Shown in pieces: positions 47,643 through 56,699 of a stretch of 64,000 bases of DNA (position 1 is its first letter; the number at the start of each line of letters is the position of its first letter). The translations under genes were made by a program, and so were the position numbers. The DNA is from Bog-1181 sp964565765 (lineage in GTDB: Bacteria; Oederibacteriota; PGYV01; Palsa-1178). The notes below the pieces were generated by a model that had not been told where the DNA came from, did not search any database, and was given only the letters and a program-made list of their open reading frames with translations. Where the stretch lies: contig CAZMGF010000004.1 of the NCBI GenBank assembly GCA_964565765.1, forward strand, positions 1-64,000, in the 5' to 3' direction.

Positions 47643-48827
47643 TTAGGCTTTCAGGCCGATGTACTTGGCCTGCTCAGGTTTGGACTTGCCGTCCGCTATT
47701 GCTTTAAGTTCCCTGTAAACGTTCTTGATGTCTTCGATGTATATTTCCCTGCCGCCAAGCCCGTAAATGTAGCTTGCGAGAGGTACTTTGACGCCCGCGT
47801 CATATAAACCTGCTTTTACTTCCGTGGCCACGGGCCCTGCCTGGTTTGACATTGATTCGCACCTGTCAAGAACGGCCACAGCCTTTGCTTTTGCCAGTAC
47901 AGCGGCTATTTCTTCAGCCGGGAACGGCCTGAACACCCTGATCTTCAGCAATCCGGCCTTTATGCCTTCCAGCCTGAGCTCTTCAATGGCGGCCTTTGCC
48001 GTGCCTGCTGTAGAGCCCATAGCTATAACAATAAAATCCGCGTCGTCGGTTTTGTATGTTTCAATCAAACCATATTCCCTGCCAAAGGTTTTTCCAAATT
48101 CTTTGCCGACCTCGAGGATTACCCTTTTTGCGGCCTTCATTGCCTCATGCTGGGCCTTTTTGTACTCGAGATAATAATCGGTAAGAACTATTGATCCCAC
48201 TGTTATCGGATGATCAACGTCAAGGACATTATACGGCCCCTTGTATTCGCCCACAAATTTCTGAACCTCTGCGTCAGGATACATTTCAAGCCTTTCCATG
48301 CCGTGGCTTATGATGAACCCGTCGGTTGTAACCATAACCGGCGTAATTACATCCTTGTGCTCCGCTATCCTGTTAGCCTGGAGCATTGAATCATATGCTT
48401 CCTGCGAATTCTCGGAGAATATCTGTATCCAGCCGGAATCCCTCTCGGCCATAGTATCCGAATGGTCGCAGTGAATGTTAATAGGCGCCGATAAGGCGCG
48501 GTTGACATCCGCCATTACTATAGGAAGCCTTATGCCGGACGCTATAAAAAGAATCTCGTGCATCAGAGCCAGCCCCTGTGAAGATGTGGCTGTCATGGTA
48601 CGGGCGCCCGAAGCCGCGGAACCAACACATGCGCTCATTGCAGAGTGTTCTGATTCCACAGTTATAAGGTTTGTCTTAACCTTTCCGTCGTTAACGAAAC
48701 CCGCGAATATCTGCATTATTTCAGTCGCAGGCGTTATCGGGTAGGCAGCGCATACGTCCGGGTTTATCTGGCGCATGGCCTCTGCCATTGCTTCATTTCC
48801 GGTTTTTGCCGCAATTGTTTTTTCCAT
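47643..48827 (-). CDS. porA: 2-oxoacid:ferredoxin oxidoreductase (pyruvate synthase) alpha subunit
   Basis: A 394-residue subunit with the pyrimidine-binding half of the active site. Motifs are DVCAAYPITPATEIMQIFAG (about residue 24), VESEHSAMSACVGSAASGAR (with the catalytic Glu), TSSQGLALMHEILFIASGIR and the C-terminal VLDRCESMSNQAGPVATEVK. Length and motifs are those of PorA. It lies between porD and porB with gaps of about 15 bases, in the order gamma-delta-alpha-beta found in many anaerobes. Confidence 0.95.
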   Translation of the reverse strand: MEKTIAAKTGNEAMAEAMRQINPDVCAAYPITPATEIMQIFAGFVNDGKVKTNLITVESEHSAMSACVGSAASGARTMTATSSQGLALMHEILFIASGIRLPIVMADVNRALSAPINIHCDHSDTMAERDSGWIQIFSENSQEAYDSMLQANRIAEHKDVITPVMVTTDGFIISHGMERLEMYPDAEVQKFVGEYKGPYNVLDVDHPITVGSIVLTDYYLEYKKAQHEAMKAAKRVILEVGKEFGKTFGREYGLIETYKTDDADFIVIAMGSTAGTAKAAIEELRLEGIKAGLLKIRVFRPFPAEEIAAVLAKAKAVAVLDRCESMSNQAGPVATEVKAGLYDAGVKVPLASYIYGLGGREIYIEDIKNVYRELKAIADGKSKPEQAKYIGLKA

Positions 48828-48841
48828 TATTTTTTCCTCCG

Positions 48842-49261
48842 TTACTTTATATTGAATTTGTCTTTGGCTTCTTTGAGCCCGACAAACAATATTGCAGCCT
48901 TCTCGTCAAACCCCGGTGTGCCCGTTCCTGTGGAAGGGCTTATCTTGAGGTTCGCGTCTTTTGCCTTAAGTTCTTTTGTTATTTTGTTGTTCTGCGGGCA
49001 TTCCTCGGGGCATATGCCGCAGCCCTTGCAGAAATCATAATCAAACTCGCCGCGTTCCTTGCCCTTGGGCCCGTCGACTACTTTTATGGCATTATCCGGG
49101 CAGAATGCCCAGCATGTCATGCACTGGATGCAGTTCTGTTTCTGCCACACCGGCACCTTGCTTCTCCAGCCGCCAGTGTGAAAATATTCCGACGTGCCGC
49201 TTTCAACGACGCCGCCTACGGGTATGTCCTTCCATGTCTTAAGGTCGGGTTTTGTTGTCAT
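48842..49261 (-). CDS. porD: 2-oxoacid:ferredoxin oxidoreductase delta (ferredoxin-like) subunit
   Basis: A 139-residue subunit with two 4Fe-4S binding motifs, CIQCMTCWAFCPDNAI (about residue 41) and CKGCGICPEECPQNNK (about residue 74), that pass electrons from the enzyme to ferredoxin. The N-terminal 40 residues (TGGWRSKVPVWQ) are typical of PorD. The C-terminal tail after the second cluster, about 45 residues, is longer than usual. Its ATG overlaps the porG stop by four bases. Confidence 0.93.
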   Translation of the reverse strand: MTTKPDLKTWKDIPVGGVVESGTSEYFHTGGWRSKVPVWQKQNCIQCMTCWAFCPDNAIKVVDGPKGKERGEFDYDFCKGCGICPEECPQNNKITKELKAKDANLKISPSTGTGTPGFDEKAAILFVGLKEAKDKFNIK

Positions 49262-49842
49262 GCTTTCTTTACCTCCTCATATGCGGCCCTTATGGCTTTC
49301 AGGTTGCCCTCGATTACCTCGGGTTTTGATTTGAATTTTTTCTCAAGTTTTTTCTTTGTATCTTCCATAAACGCTTCGAGCGGAAGCACATCCACAGCTC
49401 CAAGCAGCGCGCCTATCATAGGCGTATTCGGGATAGCCTTGCCGATATTTGCCAGGGCTATCTTTGAAGCGTCAATTGTAAAAAGTTTCTTGCCGTTCCA
49501 TTTTACCCTTTCGCGTACTTCCTCTTTGGAATAAGGGGTATTAACGATAAGCACTCCTGTTTCTTCCGATAGCCCGTGCGCCACATTGACTGATTCCGTC
49601 AGCGTCTCGTCAAGCACCAGTACAACGTCCGGTAAAAGAACCGGAGAATGAATGGTTATTTCCTTTGCCGCTATCCTGTCATATGCCGCGACAGGAGCGC
49701 CCATCCTTTCAGGCCCGTATTCCGGGAACGCCTGAACGTACTTTCCGGCAGAGATCGCGGCTTCACCCAACAAAAGGGCCGCAGTCTTAGCACCCTGGCC
49801 GCCACGGCCATGCCATCTGATTTCCATCATATCTTTTGACAT
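49258..49842 (-). CDS. porG: 2-oxoacid:ferredoxin oxidoreductase gamma subunit
   Basis: A 194-residue subunit with MEIRWHGRGGQGAKTAALLL at the start, FPEYGPERMGAPVAAYDRI in the middle and LLPDVVLVLDETLTESVNVA, all typical of the gamma subunit. It completes the active-site dimer with CoA-binding residues. ATG 49842 is used because AAGGAGG lies nine bases before it; a longer frame starts at 49890 without such a site. First gene of the operon behind the promoter at 50023-50050. Confidence 0.94.
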   Translation of the reverse strand: MSKDMMEIRWHGRGGQGAKTAALLLGEAAISAGKYVQAFPEYGPERMGAPVAAYDRIAAKEITIHSPVLLPDVVLVLDETLTESVNVAHGLSEETGVLIVNTPYSKEEVRERVKWNGKKLFTIDASKIALANIGKAIPNTPMIGALLGAVDVLPLEAFMEDTKKKLEKKFKSKPEVIEGNLKAIRAAYEEVKKA

Positions 49843-50022
49843 CAAAAGCGCCTCCTTAAGATAGTATATAAACGCGGAATGTAATTTCATTATCCGGTAG
49901 GATATTGAAAAATCCCGAATTTAATTGCCTGATTTCAATAAAGCTGATTTATATTTGGGGTTGATTGCGTGAGTTTTTTCACAACAACCTGACCAAACAA
50001 AGCATTTACAAAAACAGATTAT

Positions 50023-50050
50023 ATATTACCGCTGAATAGAAAAATGTCAA
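50023..50050 (-). promoter_or_regulatory. promoter of the porGDAB operon
   Basis: TTGACA (50045-50050) and TAATAT (50023-50028) on the minus strand, 16 bases apart; a second TATAAT-like box lies five bases further. A leader of about 170 bases would follow. Confidence 0.55.
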
Positions 50051-50094
50051 GTATTATTTCCCCTATAATAATAAGGGCAATTATCGGCTTTGCC

Positions 50095-50116
50095 GGGCCG
50101 CCACATATGGCGGCCC
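50095..50116. repeat. GC-rich hairpin of dispersed-repeat type
   Basis: GGGCCGCC and GGCGGCCC pair around ACATAT and are followed by CCTACAAAAAC. This build (GC-rich 8-bp stem next to TGTAGGGG on the other strand) is like the widespread REP-type intergenic repeats of many bacteria. It could also end transcription of the lipoprotein-like gene at 50188, although no long T run follows. Confidence 0.45.
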
Positions 50117-50187
50117 CTACAAAAACACATATCAGCCTTTTTTCGTATTCACTTTTTGGTTTAAAATTTTAACTTTTAACTTTTTCA

Positions 50188-51222
50188 TTACATCGCCATA
50201 TCGGAATATTCCCAGTTGTTCATCTTTTTTATGGCCGGCCAGTAAGGGCTCGTGGACAGGTGTTCCTTAAATGCCTCCAAAAATTCCTGTTTGTCTGATT
50301 TCCCGGGGTCGGATTCGTTGCCTGAGTTTTGAGATTCCCACTCCGGGTTCCATTCCAGTTTGTCGTAAAATTTCAGGGCAGCGTCCCCGTTGCCCGAGTA
50401 AATAAGGTCAAGCATATAGCCCCACACTTTTGAAATGGGCCCTTTTCCGCAGGCTGCCGCCTTCGCCGAGAGCTGCGCTTCCGGCGGCGGATCCCTTCTC
50501 ATCAGGTCGCCGGCAAGCACATAGCCCGAGCCCTGAACATAGCGCAATATAATTTTTGGCGCGGGAGACTCACCCAGGGCGGCCCACCAGTCAAGAAATG
50601 TGCAGTCGCGCCCAATAATTTCAGGTACATTGTCATGGTCAATATCCCTGAATTCTATTCCGTCTTCCAGCCCTTTAATTTCCGCTATCAGCGACATATC
50701 ATCGCTAACCGAAAATATGGAATATATGTTGGAACAGCTGTCTTTTTCCGATTTTGTCTTGAGAACAACCACCGGCCTTCCATCACCAAGCAAATTCGCT
50801 CCGGCTTTTGGAAGGGTCTTCTCGGCGCTGTCCGCAGCAATCTGAAAGCTTTCCTTGTCCCCTGCGGTCTTTGAAAGGACCACTTCGCCTTTTTTCATAA
50901 CTTCAAAAGTTGTTTTATCCGTAGAAAGTTTAAATTCATAATCTTTCATGTTAACTTTTCCGGCAGGCGCGCTCTCTGGTTTTACTGCTTTACCATCTTT
51001 TTTAAGCCCGGACGCCATTTTCACCGGATTTGTTGAAGCCGGAGATTTTAAAACTTTATTTTCAGGCGCAGCCGGTTTTGCTGTAACTGTTACCGCCTGC
51101 GGCGGCGCAACTACCGCCTGTTGCGTTTCAATTTTTGATTTTCTGGAGCACTTTGCCATTAAAGCTAATGCCAGAATTATTATTACAACGGCTATTAACG
51201 CGTAGCGGATGATTTTTGCCAC
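50188..51222 (-). CDS. membrane-anchored protein of unknown function with VCBS-like segment
   Basis: I do not recognise this 344-residue protein. One N-terminal membrane helix (about residues 4-24) is followed by a Pro/Ala/Lys-rich linker to about residue 90 and a globular part. That part contains YEFKLSTDKTTFEVMKKGEV, LLGDGRPVVVLKTKSEKDSC, and FRDIDHDNVPEIIGRDCTFL, a DxDxDxxxE pattern as in calcium-binding FG-GAP/VCBS blades. The C-terminal 100 residues are helical. It probably faces the periplasm. Next to two more exported proteins of unclear function on the same strand. Confidence 0.65.
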   Translation of the reverse strand: MAKIIRYALIAVVIIILALALMAKCSRKSKIETQQAVVAPPQAVTVTAKPAAPENKVLKSPASTNPVKMASGLKKDGKAVKPESAPAGKVNMKDYEFKLSTDKTTFEVMKKGEVVLSKTAGDKESFQIAADSAEKTLPKAGANLLGDGRPVVVLKTKSEKDSCSNIYSIFSVSDDMSLIAEIKGLEDGIEFRDIDHDNVPEIIGRDCTFLDWWAALGESPAPKIILRYVQGSGYVLAGDLMRRDPPPEAQLSAKAAACGKGPISKVWGYMLDLIYSGNGDAALKFYDKLEWNPEWESQNSGNESDPGKSDKQEFLEAFKEHLSTSPYWPAIKKMNNWEYSDMAM

Positions 51223-51262
51223 AATTGCCTCCTGTATTTTTTATATTTTTCTGAAAAATAAC

Positions 51263-52390
51263 CTATATTTTTTCCGGCATAAATGAATCCGTCGCGCCGG
51301 CCGCAATGAAACCTCCGTCTTTTGTGGCGGCTACGGCATGCGCCGTATCATCATATTGCCCGCCGTAAGTTTTCTGCCATTGCAAATTTCCATCAGCGTC
51401 CATTTTAATGATATACGCGTCATAATTACCGGCGCCTATTGAATCCGTTGTACCCGCCGCTATAAATCCGTTGTCAGCCGTCTCTACCGCGTCATAAGCC
51501 CTGTCATGGCCCGCCATGCCGTAATATTTTTCCCATATTTTTTGTCCGTCGTCATTTAAGCGTATTATATAGGCATCGTCATTTCCGGCGCCGAAAGAAT
51601 AAGTAAGGCCCGCCGCTATAAACCCGCCTGCTCTAACCGGCTCAATGGAATATCCCCTGTCTGACTTATCCCCGCCAAACCTTCTGGACCAGTCATATTT
51701 GCCGTGCGAATCCCTCTGCGCTATTACGAAAGCCTCGTTCCCCGGGGATGGAGTATCGTCCTGGGCTATTGTTACAAAATGTCCGTCCCCGACCCATAGC
51801 GATGTGTAGCCCCAGTCAAAATATCCTGCCCCGAAATTTCTCACCCATTTATAATTGCCGTCTTTTCCAGTCCCGGCGAGATAAGCGCCGCCTGACGCTC
51901 CGCCGGAATAAGCGCGCCCCGCTGATATAACGCAGTCACCGCTTTTTTCCTTAAAATCGCCATCTTTGAGCTCATTAAACCAAGTAACGCTGATTTTCTC
52001 TCCGCCGGACCCTACTTTCAGCAGGTACATTCCCAGATAGCCCTCATCTGAAGAATATGATCTAGCCGCTATAATGGCACCGCCGTCGTCCAGTGGATAC
52101 ACGGCCTCGGCCCAGTCGTTATTGCCCGTTGAATAAGTCCTTATCCACTGCGCATTGCCCGAAGCGTCGGCTTTGATTATATAAACAGAATAATTGTATT
52201 CTTTTCTTTTTTCTCCGGGCTGCGGAAGGCGCATTACATAATCGCGCCTTTCATTAAGTACGGCCTCTTTAAGCGGGGCTTTTATCGCCTCTTTGAGGAT
52301 TTTTTTCACAGCGTTCTGCCTGCCGCACAACAGCGTAAGTATCAGAATAAGCAATATCAGAAGCGCCGCGTACGTTATTGCCCTTTTCAT
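51263..52390 (-). CDS. exported beta-propeller-like repeat protein
   Basis: A 375-residue protein with an N-terminal signal or membrane anchor (AITYAALLILLILILTLLC) and repeated blades of about 50 residues with WxKxYG...DxAxxxxxTxDGGFIAAG: for example YGMAGHDRAYDAVETADNGF, then YGGQYDDTAHAVAATKDGGF. About six such units are visible, suggesting a beta-propeller. Similar repeats occur in secreted proteins of many environmental bacteria, with no assigned function. ATG 52390 overlaps the stop of the upstream gene by four bases, so translation is coupled. Confidence 0.75.
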   Translation of the reverse strand: MKRAITYAALLILLILILTLLCGRQNAVKKILKEAIKAPLKEAVLNERRDYVMRLPQPGEKRKEYNYSVYIIKADASGNAQWIRTYSTGNNDWAEAVYPLDDGGAIIAARSYSSDEGYLGMYLLKVGSGGEKISVTWFNELKDGDFKEKSGDCVISAGRAYSGGASGGAYLAGTGKDGNYKWVRNFGAGYFDWGYTSLWVGDGHFVTIAQDDTPSPGNEAFVIAQRDSHGKYDWSRRFGGDKSDRGYSIEPVRAGGFIAAGLTYSFGAGNDDAYIIRLNDDGQKIWEKYYGMAGHDRAYDAVETADNGFIAAGTTDSIGAGNYDAYIIKMDADGNLQWQKTYGGQYDDTAHAVAATKDGGFIAAGATDSFMPEKI

Positions 52391-53895
52391 TTTATCTCGG
52401 CTTTTTCCCGCGCCGGCAAGTCCTGCGCGCCTTTGACATCCGGCCCGATAAGCGGCCATTTTACCCCTTTTATAAAATCAGGTTTTGAAGAAAGATAAAG
52501 GCTGTCCGGTATTTCCCTGTCCGGAATGGAAGCGTCGTAGCTTAATTCTCCGTAATCCACGTTTGCCTGTGTTAATATATTGGAAACAGGGGCTCCCGGC
52601 GCGGGTTCAATCCCGAAATCCGCGTTGACAATTATATTTCCAATAAAATTCTGGCCCGATGTTTTATCATTTAACCTTACGCCTTCAGTCTCTATCCTGT
52701 TGCGCAAAAATGTGTTCCCCGGGCCCGACGGCCCCCAGTAATCGGAAATTTCAACTTTCTGAACGATATTGGACTCAAAGAGGTTCATAAAAGCGTAATG
52801 GCCGTGGACAGATATGTCGCATACAAGCGAATTCGGGTCGTGGTCGCCCGTGGCAACCGGATCCTTTGAATAATTATAGCCGAAAACGTTGCCGTTTGCC
52901 CCCTGGTGCACCATCATTGAATGGCGCAGGTGCACAAAAATATTGTTCTGCACAAGGCAGTTCGACGCCCAGTGTTTTAACTCAACGCCGTACCCGTGCC
53001 CGCCGCCTCCGTAATCATAGGCATGGTGAAAATAGGAATCCTTTATCTCGCATCTGTACGAGGTGGAAACGGACACATGGCTGCGCAGCACAAGCTCGCT
53101 TTCTATATTATTTATAAGGCAGTACGCCGCGTTGTCAATATGTATTAAATCCGAATCTCCCCTGTCCATTCTTTTAATATAAAGAGAGCCTATTACACAG
53201 CCTGTTACAGCGTTAACTTTCGCCAGCCGGGCCGACATTTCCCTACTGAAACCGATATGGAGCGGTTCATCAAGTTCAGCAACTCCGTCTTTTATGGACT
53301 TAACTTCCGCAACCTGGCCGACACTTTCTTTGGCCCACGGCTGGTTCCATTCCGGTTTAGTGTACATCACAGCAGGGTCATTGTCCTGAAAGATTGCCAC
53401 AAAGCGGCTGCCTTCAATAGCCCCCCTGTTTTCAACTTTAAGGCGCGTTGAGCCCTTTTCCAGCCCCTCAAGCGCCCTGGAAAAATCACTTGAGATTGTT
53501 CCGGTAATATTAATGCAGTTCAGCGTTGTACCGTTAAGGTCAAATATGAGTTTCGTTTTTCCCGGCCCGGCTCCGGTCAAATGTACATTGTCTTTTTTAA
53601 TGACTATGGAAGATTTAAGCATATATTCCCCCTCGGGAATGTAAATCTCAACCGGCCCGGTTGCGGAGTCAATTGCTTTTTTGAACGCCCCGGAATCATC
53701 TGTCTTGCCGTTGCCCGCGGCACCGAAGTCATTCTTTATATCTATCTTCTTCACCGGAGCACCGCTCTCCTGCGCCTGCAGGCCGCAGTTGGACCAGTTA
53801 ATGGAGTACTCCGGCGGCAATATCGCGGCTAATGTCCTTGTACAAAAAAGCAGCACAACCGCAATGGAACACAGGCAAAAAAAGATTTTTTCCAT
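52387..53895 (-). CDS. secreted pectate lyase superfamily (beta-helix) protein
   Basis: A 502-residue exported protein with a signal peptide (about residues 1-23) and a right-handed beta-helix. The N-terminal Pectate_lyase_3-type segment is KIDIKNDFGAAGNGKTDDSG followed by FKKAIDSATGPVEIYIPEGE and VHLTGAGPGKTKLIFDLNG. Later rungs are HIDNAAYCLINNIESELVLR and NIFVHLRHSMMVHQGANGNV. No lyase active site is obvious, so it may be a hydrolase, an epimerase or a binding protein for polysaccharide. It overlaps the propeller-like gene by four bases; the pair probably acts together outside the cell. Confidence 0.82.
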   Translation of the reverse strand: MEKIFFCLCSIAVVLLFCTRTLAAILPPEYSINWSNCGLQAQESGAPVKKIDIKNDFGAAGNGKTDDSGAFKKAIDSATGPVEIYIPEGEYMLKSSIVIKKDNVHLTGAGPGKTKLIFDLNGTTLNCINITGTISSDFSRALEGLEKGSTRLKVENRGAIEGSRFVAIFQDNDPAVMYTKPEWNQPWAKESVGQVAEVKSIKDGVAELDEPLHIGFSREMSARLAKVNAVTGCVIGSLYIKRMDRGDSDLIHIDNAAYCLINNIESELVLRSHVSVSTSYRCEIKDSYFHHAYDYGGGGHGYGVELKHWASNCLVQNNIFVHLRHSMMVHQGANGNVFGYNYSKDPVATGDHDPNSLVCDISVHGHYAFMNLFESNIVQKVEISDYWGPSGPGNTFLRNRIETEGVRLNDKTSGQNFIGNIIVNADFGIEPAPGAPVSNILTQANVDYGELSYDASIPDREIPDSLYLSSKPDFIKGVKWPLIGPDVKGAQDLPAREKAEIK

Positions 53896-53940
53896 ATAAT
53901 TCCCTCTTTCATAGTTTTGATAATGATAACTTATACCCGG

Positions 53941-54651
53941 CTATTTGTCCAGAGCGTCGGTTTTAAAGAAATCCCTGTAGGCGCTGTAATGCGCCGTCTC
54001 CCTGTAATCCACAGGAAGAATTCTGTCCCCGTCAAAGCCGAATATTTTGGCCCCTTTTACGGACATCAATATCGGCGAATGCGTTGCCACAATAAACTGC
54101 GCCCTTCCCGATGCGCCGTATTCCTCAAGCAGTTTTTTTAGTTCGAGTTGTGTCTTTGGCGACAGGGCGCACTCCGGTTCATCAAGGAAGTAGAGCCCTT
54201 TTATTTTATATCTCGCCCTGAAAAACGACATCAAAGACTGTCCGTGGGACTGTTCAAGAAGTGATTTCCCGCCGAAATATTCAAGCTGTTCGGGGTCGTT
54301 GTGCGCCCACTCGTCAAGCAGCCTGGCAAACGACTCAAATATCTGGGAGCCGAAATATGTGCCTTTTACCGCTGTATCCACCCACTCCACAACTAGAGCC
54401 TCATGCAGCCTTTCTTCATAAGGGTTATACTCAAACCTTGTTCTTCTGTCGGCGTCCCATATGTGTATGCTGCATTTCATGCATATTGCCCTTAAAAGGG
54501 TGGATTTTCCGGTTCCGTTCTCCCCCACGAAACAGGCCACATTTTTTTCAAAATTGATTTTCCCGGAGTTCCGCAGCAGTTTAATATTAAACGGATAAAC
54601 ATCCGTAACCGGAAATTTTTCCGGAAAAATTTCAACGCTTTTCAGGTGCAT
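53941..54651 (-). CDS. RecF/ABC-type ATPase (predicted AAA ATPase)
   Basis: A 236-residue stand-alone ATPase with Walker A VGENGTGKSTLLRAICMKCS (about residue 43), the signature-like QSHGQSLMSFF (about residue 132), Walker B GLYFLDEPECALSPKTQLEL (about residue 155) and the switch His in IVATHSPILMS. This layout is the AAA_21/AAA_23 family, related to RecF and to the OLD group, not a membrane transporter. Such proteins are found near toxin or defence genes, but none is visible here. Its ATG overlaps the stop of the SRPBCC gene (TAATG). Confidence 0.85.
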   Translation of the reverse strand: MHLKSVEIFPEKFPVTDVYPFNIKLLRNSGKINFEKNVACFVGENGTGKSTLLRAICMKCSIHIWDADRRTRFEYNPYEERLHEALVVEWVDTAVKGTYFGSQIFESFARLLDEWAHNDPEQLEYFGGKSLLEQSHGQSLMSFFRARYKIKGLYFLDEPECALSPKTQLELKKLLEEYGASGRAQFIVATHSPILMSVKGAKIFGFDGDRILPVDYRETAHYSAYRDFFKTDALDK

Positions 54652-55358
54652 TATTTCCCCTTTTCCACACGTTCTTTTATTCCACGCAACATTCCGTCCC
54701 CCACTACAAAATTCATGAATCCCATTATTTTAGGGCCGTACCACAGTTCATTTTCCTTTGACGGATAATAAGCCGAGCGCAGCCTGACCATAAGCCGCGT
54801 TCTGTTCCAGTCAAGTTTTTTGAGGTAAAAAACCCATGTCATGTTATTAAAATCTTTTGCGGGCTTTTTCGGTTTTATCCCGTATTCACCGGAATTGCCG
54901 GCGTGAATTATAAGGGCAATATCCTGAATTACTTTGGCAACCGGAAGCTTCGGCGCCTTTGGCGCCATTATCATAAACTCAGTCCCGTCGCCCTTATACT
55001 GCCATTCAGGATGGATTCTGTCTGCGTTTTTAATATTGCACCCGGCAATATTTTCAAGAAATTCATAACTGTAATAACCGCCGCGGTCCTGGCCTATCTG
55101 GTCTATCCAGGGAAATATCCTGTCAGCCGGGGCGTTTATTGTAATTGCCTGTGTGTATTCCCAGTTTGGCTTAAAAGTAAGACCGTCGCCGGGCATTGTT
55201 TCCTGCTGGTCCTCGTCGGTATTATCCCAGTTCATCCACGGCATGGCCGTGACAACATAAAACAATCCGGCGCAGGAAAGGATGGCGGCGGCAATAAAAG
55301 CAATTAAGATTGCTGTAAAAATAGTTTTTTTCTTTTTTTTATCCTGTTGTTGTATCAT
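54651..55358 (-). CDS. membrane-anchored SRPBCC-fold protein
   Basis: A 235-residue protein with a basic N-terminus, one membrane helix (about residues 13-35) and a START/Bet v 1-like (SRPBCC) domain that starts TQAITINAPADRIFPWIDQI and continues GQDRGGYYSYEFLEN and WVFYLKKLDWNRTRLMVRLR. The fold binds hydrophobic ligands such as lipids or polyketides in a large cavity; no ligand can be named. It is followed directly by the small ATPase gene. Confidence 0.8.
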   Translation of the reverse strand: MIQQQDKKKKKTIFTAILIAFIAAAILSCAGLFYVVTAMPWMNWDNTDEDQQETMPGDGLTFKPNWEYTQAITINAPADRIFPWIDQIGQDRGGYYSYEFLENIAGCNIKNADRIHPEWQYKGDGTEFMIMAPKAPKLPVAKVIQDIALIIHAGNSGEYGIKPKKPAKDFNNMTWVFYLKKLDWNRTRLMVRLRSAYYPSKENELWYGPKIMGFMNFVVGDGMLRGIKERVEKGK

Positions 55359-55427
55359 AAAATGAAGCTCCCTTAACCCTGCCGTTTTGTCTGCTATCTC
55401 CTGTCTACTTTCTGTAAGTTCTTGCCT

Positions 55428-56111
55428 TTATTTGATACAATAAAATCCTGCTTGCATGTATGAATACCAGAACAATTCCACGGCCTTGAAGCCGGTTTCC
55501 CTGTAAAGCTTTAAATGTTCCTCAATATTTATCGGAAAGTATTCTTTCCCGAATCTTTCCAGATGCTTTTCCGCCTCTTTCGCGGTTTTTCCATTCTTCT
55601 CCTGAAATGCCTTCCAGTTATTTTTTCCTATTTTTATTCCTTCCATGGATAGCGGTGAAATATTTTCAGTGTTTATAAATATCCCGTTATTCTGGAGCAT
55701 ATTATATGCCACCTTTACAGCCATGACCCGCTCGGCCGGATCCCCGTAATGGTGGGACTGGATAGCAGTTATAACCTCGCACTTATCGTTTATTCGCAGG
55801 TCCTGCGTCTTAACCGGCGGCAGGAACCTGAATGATCCCCTGACACCGTCAAGTTTTCTTTTTGAGAGTTCCATCATCTCCTGGGACGGGTCGGCCAGAA
55901 TAAAGAAGGCCCCGGGATATGCTTCATGAGCCTTTTTAACAAATGTGCCTGTCCCGCACCCGCAATCGAGCCACATCGCAGGCTCAATTCCCGCGGCTTT
56001 CACAACATTTAGCGTTTCATTGTGCAGATTATCATAATAAGGAATCGTTGCCCTTATATTTGAATCGTATTCGCCGGAACTGTGCGCGGTGCTGTTGTCT
56101 TTTTTTGCCAT
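55428..56111 (-). CDS. class I SAM-dependent methyltransferase
   Basis: A 227-residue methyltransferase with the SAM loop LDCGCGTGTFVKKAHEAYPG (motif I, about residue 48), ILADPSQEMMELSKRKL (motif II) and the post-motif CEVITAIQSHHYGDP. It resembles the tRNA/ubiquinone/small-molecule group and cannot be assigned a substrate. The stop-to-start gap to the flavodoxin-type gene upstream is two bases, so it is translated with the redox genes. Confidence 0.82.
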   Translation of the reverse strand: MAKKDNSTAHSSGEYDSNIRATIPYYDNLHNETLNVVKAAGIEPAMWLDCGCGTGTFVKKAHEAYPGAFFILADPSQEMMELSKRKLDGVRGSFRFLPPVKTQDLRINDKCEVITAIQSHHYGDPAERVMAVKVAYNMLQNNGIFINTENISPLSMEGIKIGKNNWKAFQEKNGKTAKEAEKHLERFGKEYFPINIEEHLKLYRETGFKAVELFWYSYMQAGFYCIK

Positions 56112-56113
56112 TT

Positions 56114-56689
56114 TTATACCGCCGTCTTTTTTATTAACCAGGCCATGTTTTTCCCGAGGTTTGTAAATGTTTTTATTCCCTCTTCGTCCCTTTCAATATC
56201 ACCCTGGTCCCTTGAGAGCGTCATGTTCCAGTAAGTGGAAGTGACTATCGGCATCTCCATAATCCCGAAAAAGAAATTAATTGCAGCGTATGTAAAATTG
56301 GAGCCCGCCCTGCGCACTGAAACTACAGGGGTGCCAATCTTTTTCTTCAAAAGATCCCCGTTTGCCCTTGAAACCTGGCCGCATCTTTCGATAAGTGCCT
56401 TAACCGCCGCTGTAACATTGCCGTAATAAACAGGAGACGCGATGATTATGCCGTCTGAGGAGGCCATTTTTTCAATGTACGAATTCATCCATTCATCTTT
56501 GATAACACATTTTCTGTCTTTGTTTTCCCTGCATTTAAAACAGGCGATACATCCAGAAAGGGTTTTACCGCCGATATTTACCATTTCAGTCTCTATACCC
56601 TCGTTTTTTAATTGTTCAAAGACAATCTCTATCGCCCGGGCAGTGTTTCCTTTCGGCCTCGGGCTGCCGTTAAAAGCCACAACTTTCAT
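56114..56689 (-). CDS. flavodoxin-fold NADPH-dependent FMN reductase family protein
   Basis: A 191-residue flavoprotein with the FMN phosphate loop AFNGSPRPKGNTARAIEIVF at the start, the Cys-containing CIACFKCRENKDRKC segment (two Cys-x2-Cys-like pairs, as in the iron-sulfur flavoprotein group) and SDGIIIASPVYYGNVTAAVK for the isoalloxazine. The four Cys raise the possibility of an Isf-type iron-sulfur flavoprotein, an oxygen-scavenging or electron-transfer enzyme of anaerobes. ATG 56689 follows GAGG by eight bases; a GTG nine bases earlier is less likely. Confidence 0.85.
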   Translation of the reverse strand: MKVVAFNGSPRPKGNTARAIEIVFEQLKNEGIETEMVNIGGKTLSGCIACFKCRENKDRKCVIKDEWMNSYIEKMASSDGIIIASPVYYGNVTAAVKALIERCGQVSRANGDLLKKKIGTPVVSVRRAGSNFTYAAINFFFGIMEMPIVTSTYWNMTLSRDQGDIERDEEGIKTFTNLGKNMAWLIKKTAV

Positions 56690-56699
56690 CGTTGCCACC

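Larger units (their letters stand above)
49843..50187. other. intergenic region upstream of porG
   Basis: This 345-base gap holds the por promoter (50023-50050), a leader of about 170 AT-rich bases with no clear structure, and a GC-rich hairpin repeat at 50095-50116. I see no gene in it. Confidence 0.6.

Noticed and set aside
53941..55358. Anti-phage defence module built on the small ATPase and SRPBCC protein
   Set aside because: The ATPase has no nuclease or toxin partner, and SRPBCC proteins are not a known defence component; co-translation alone is not enough.
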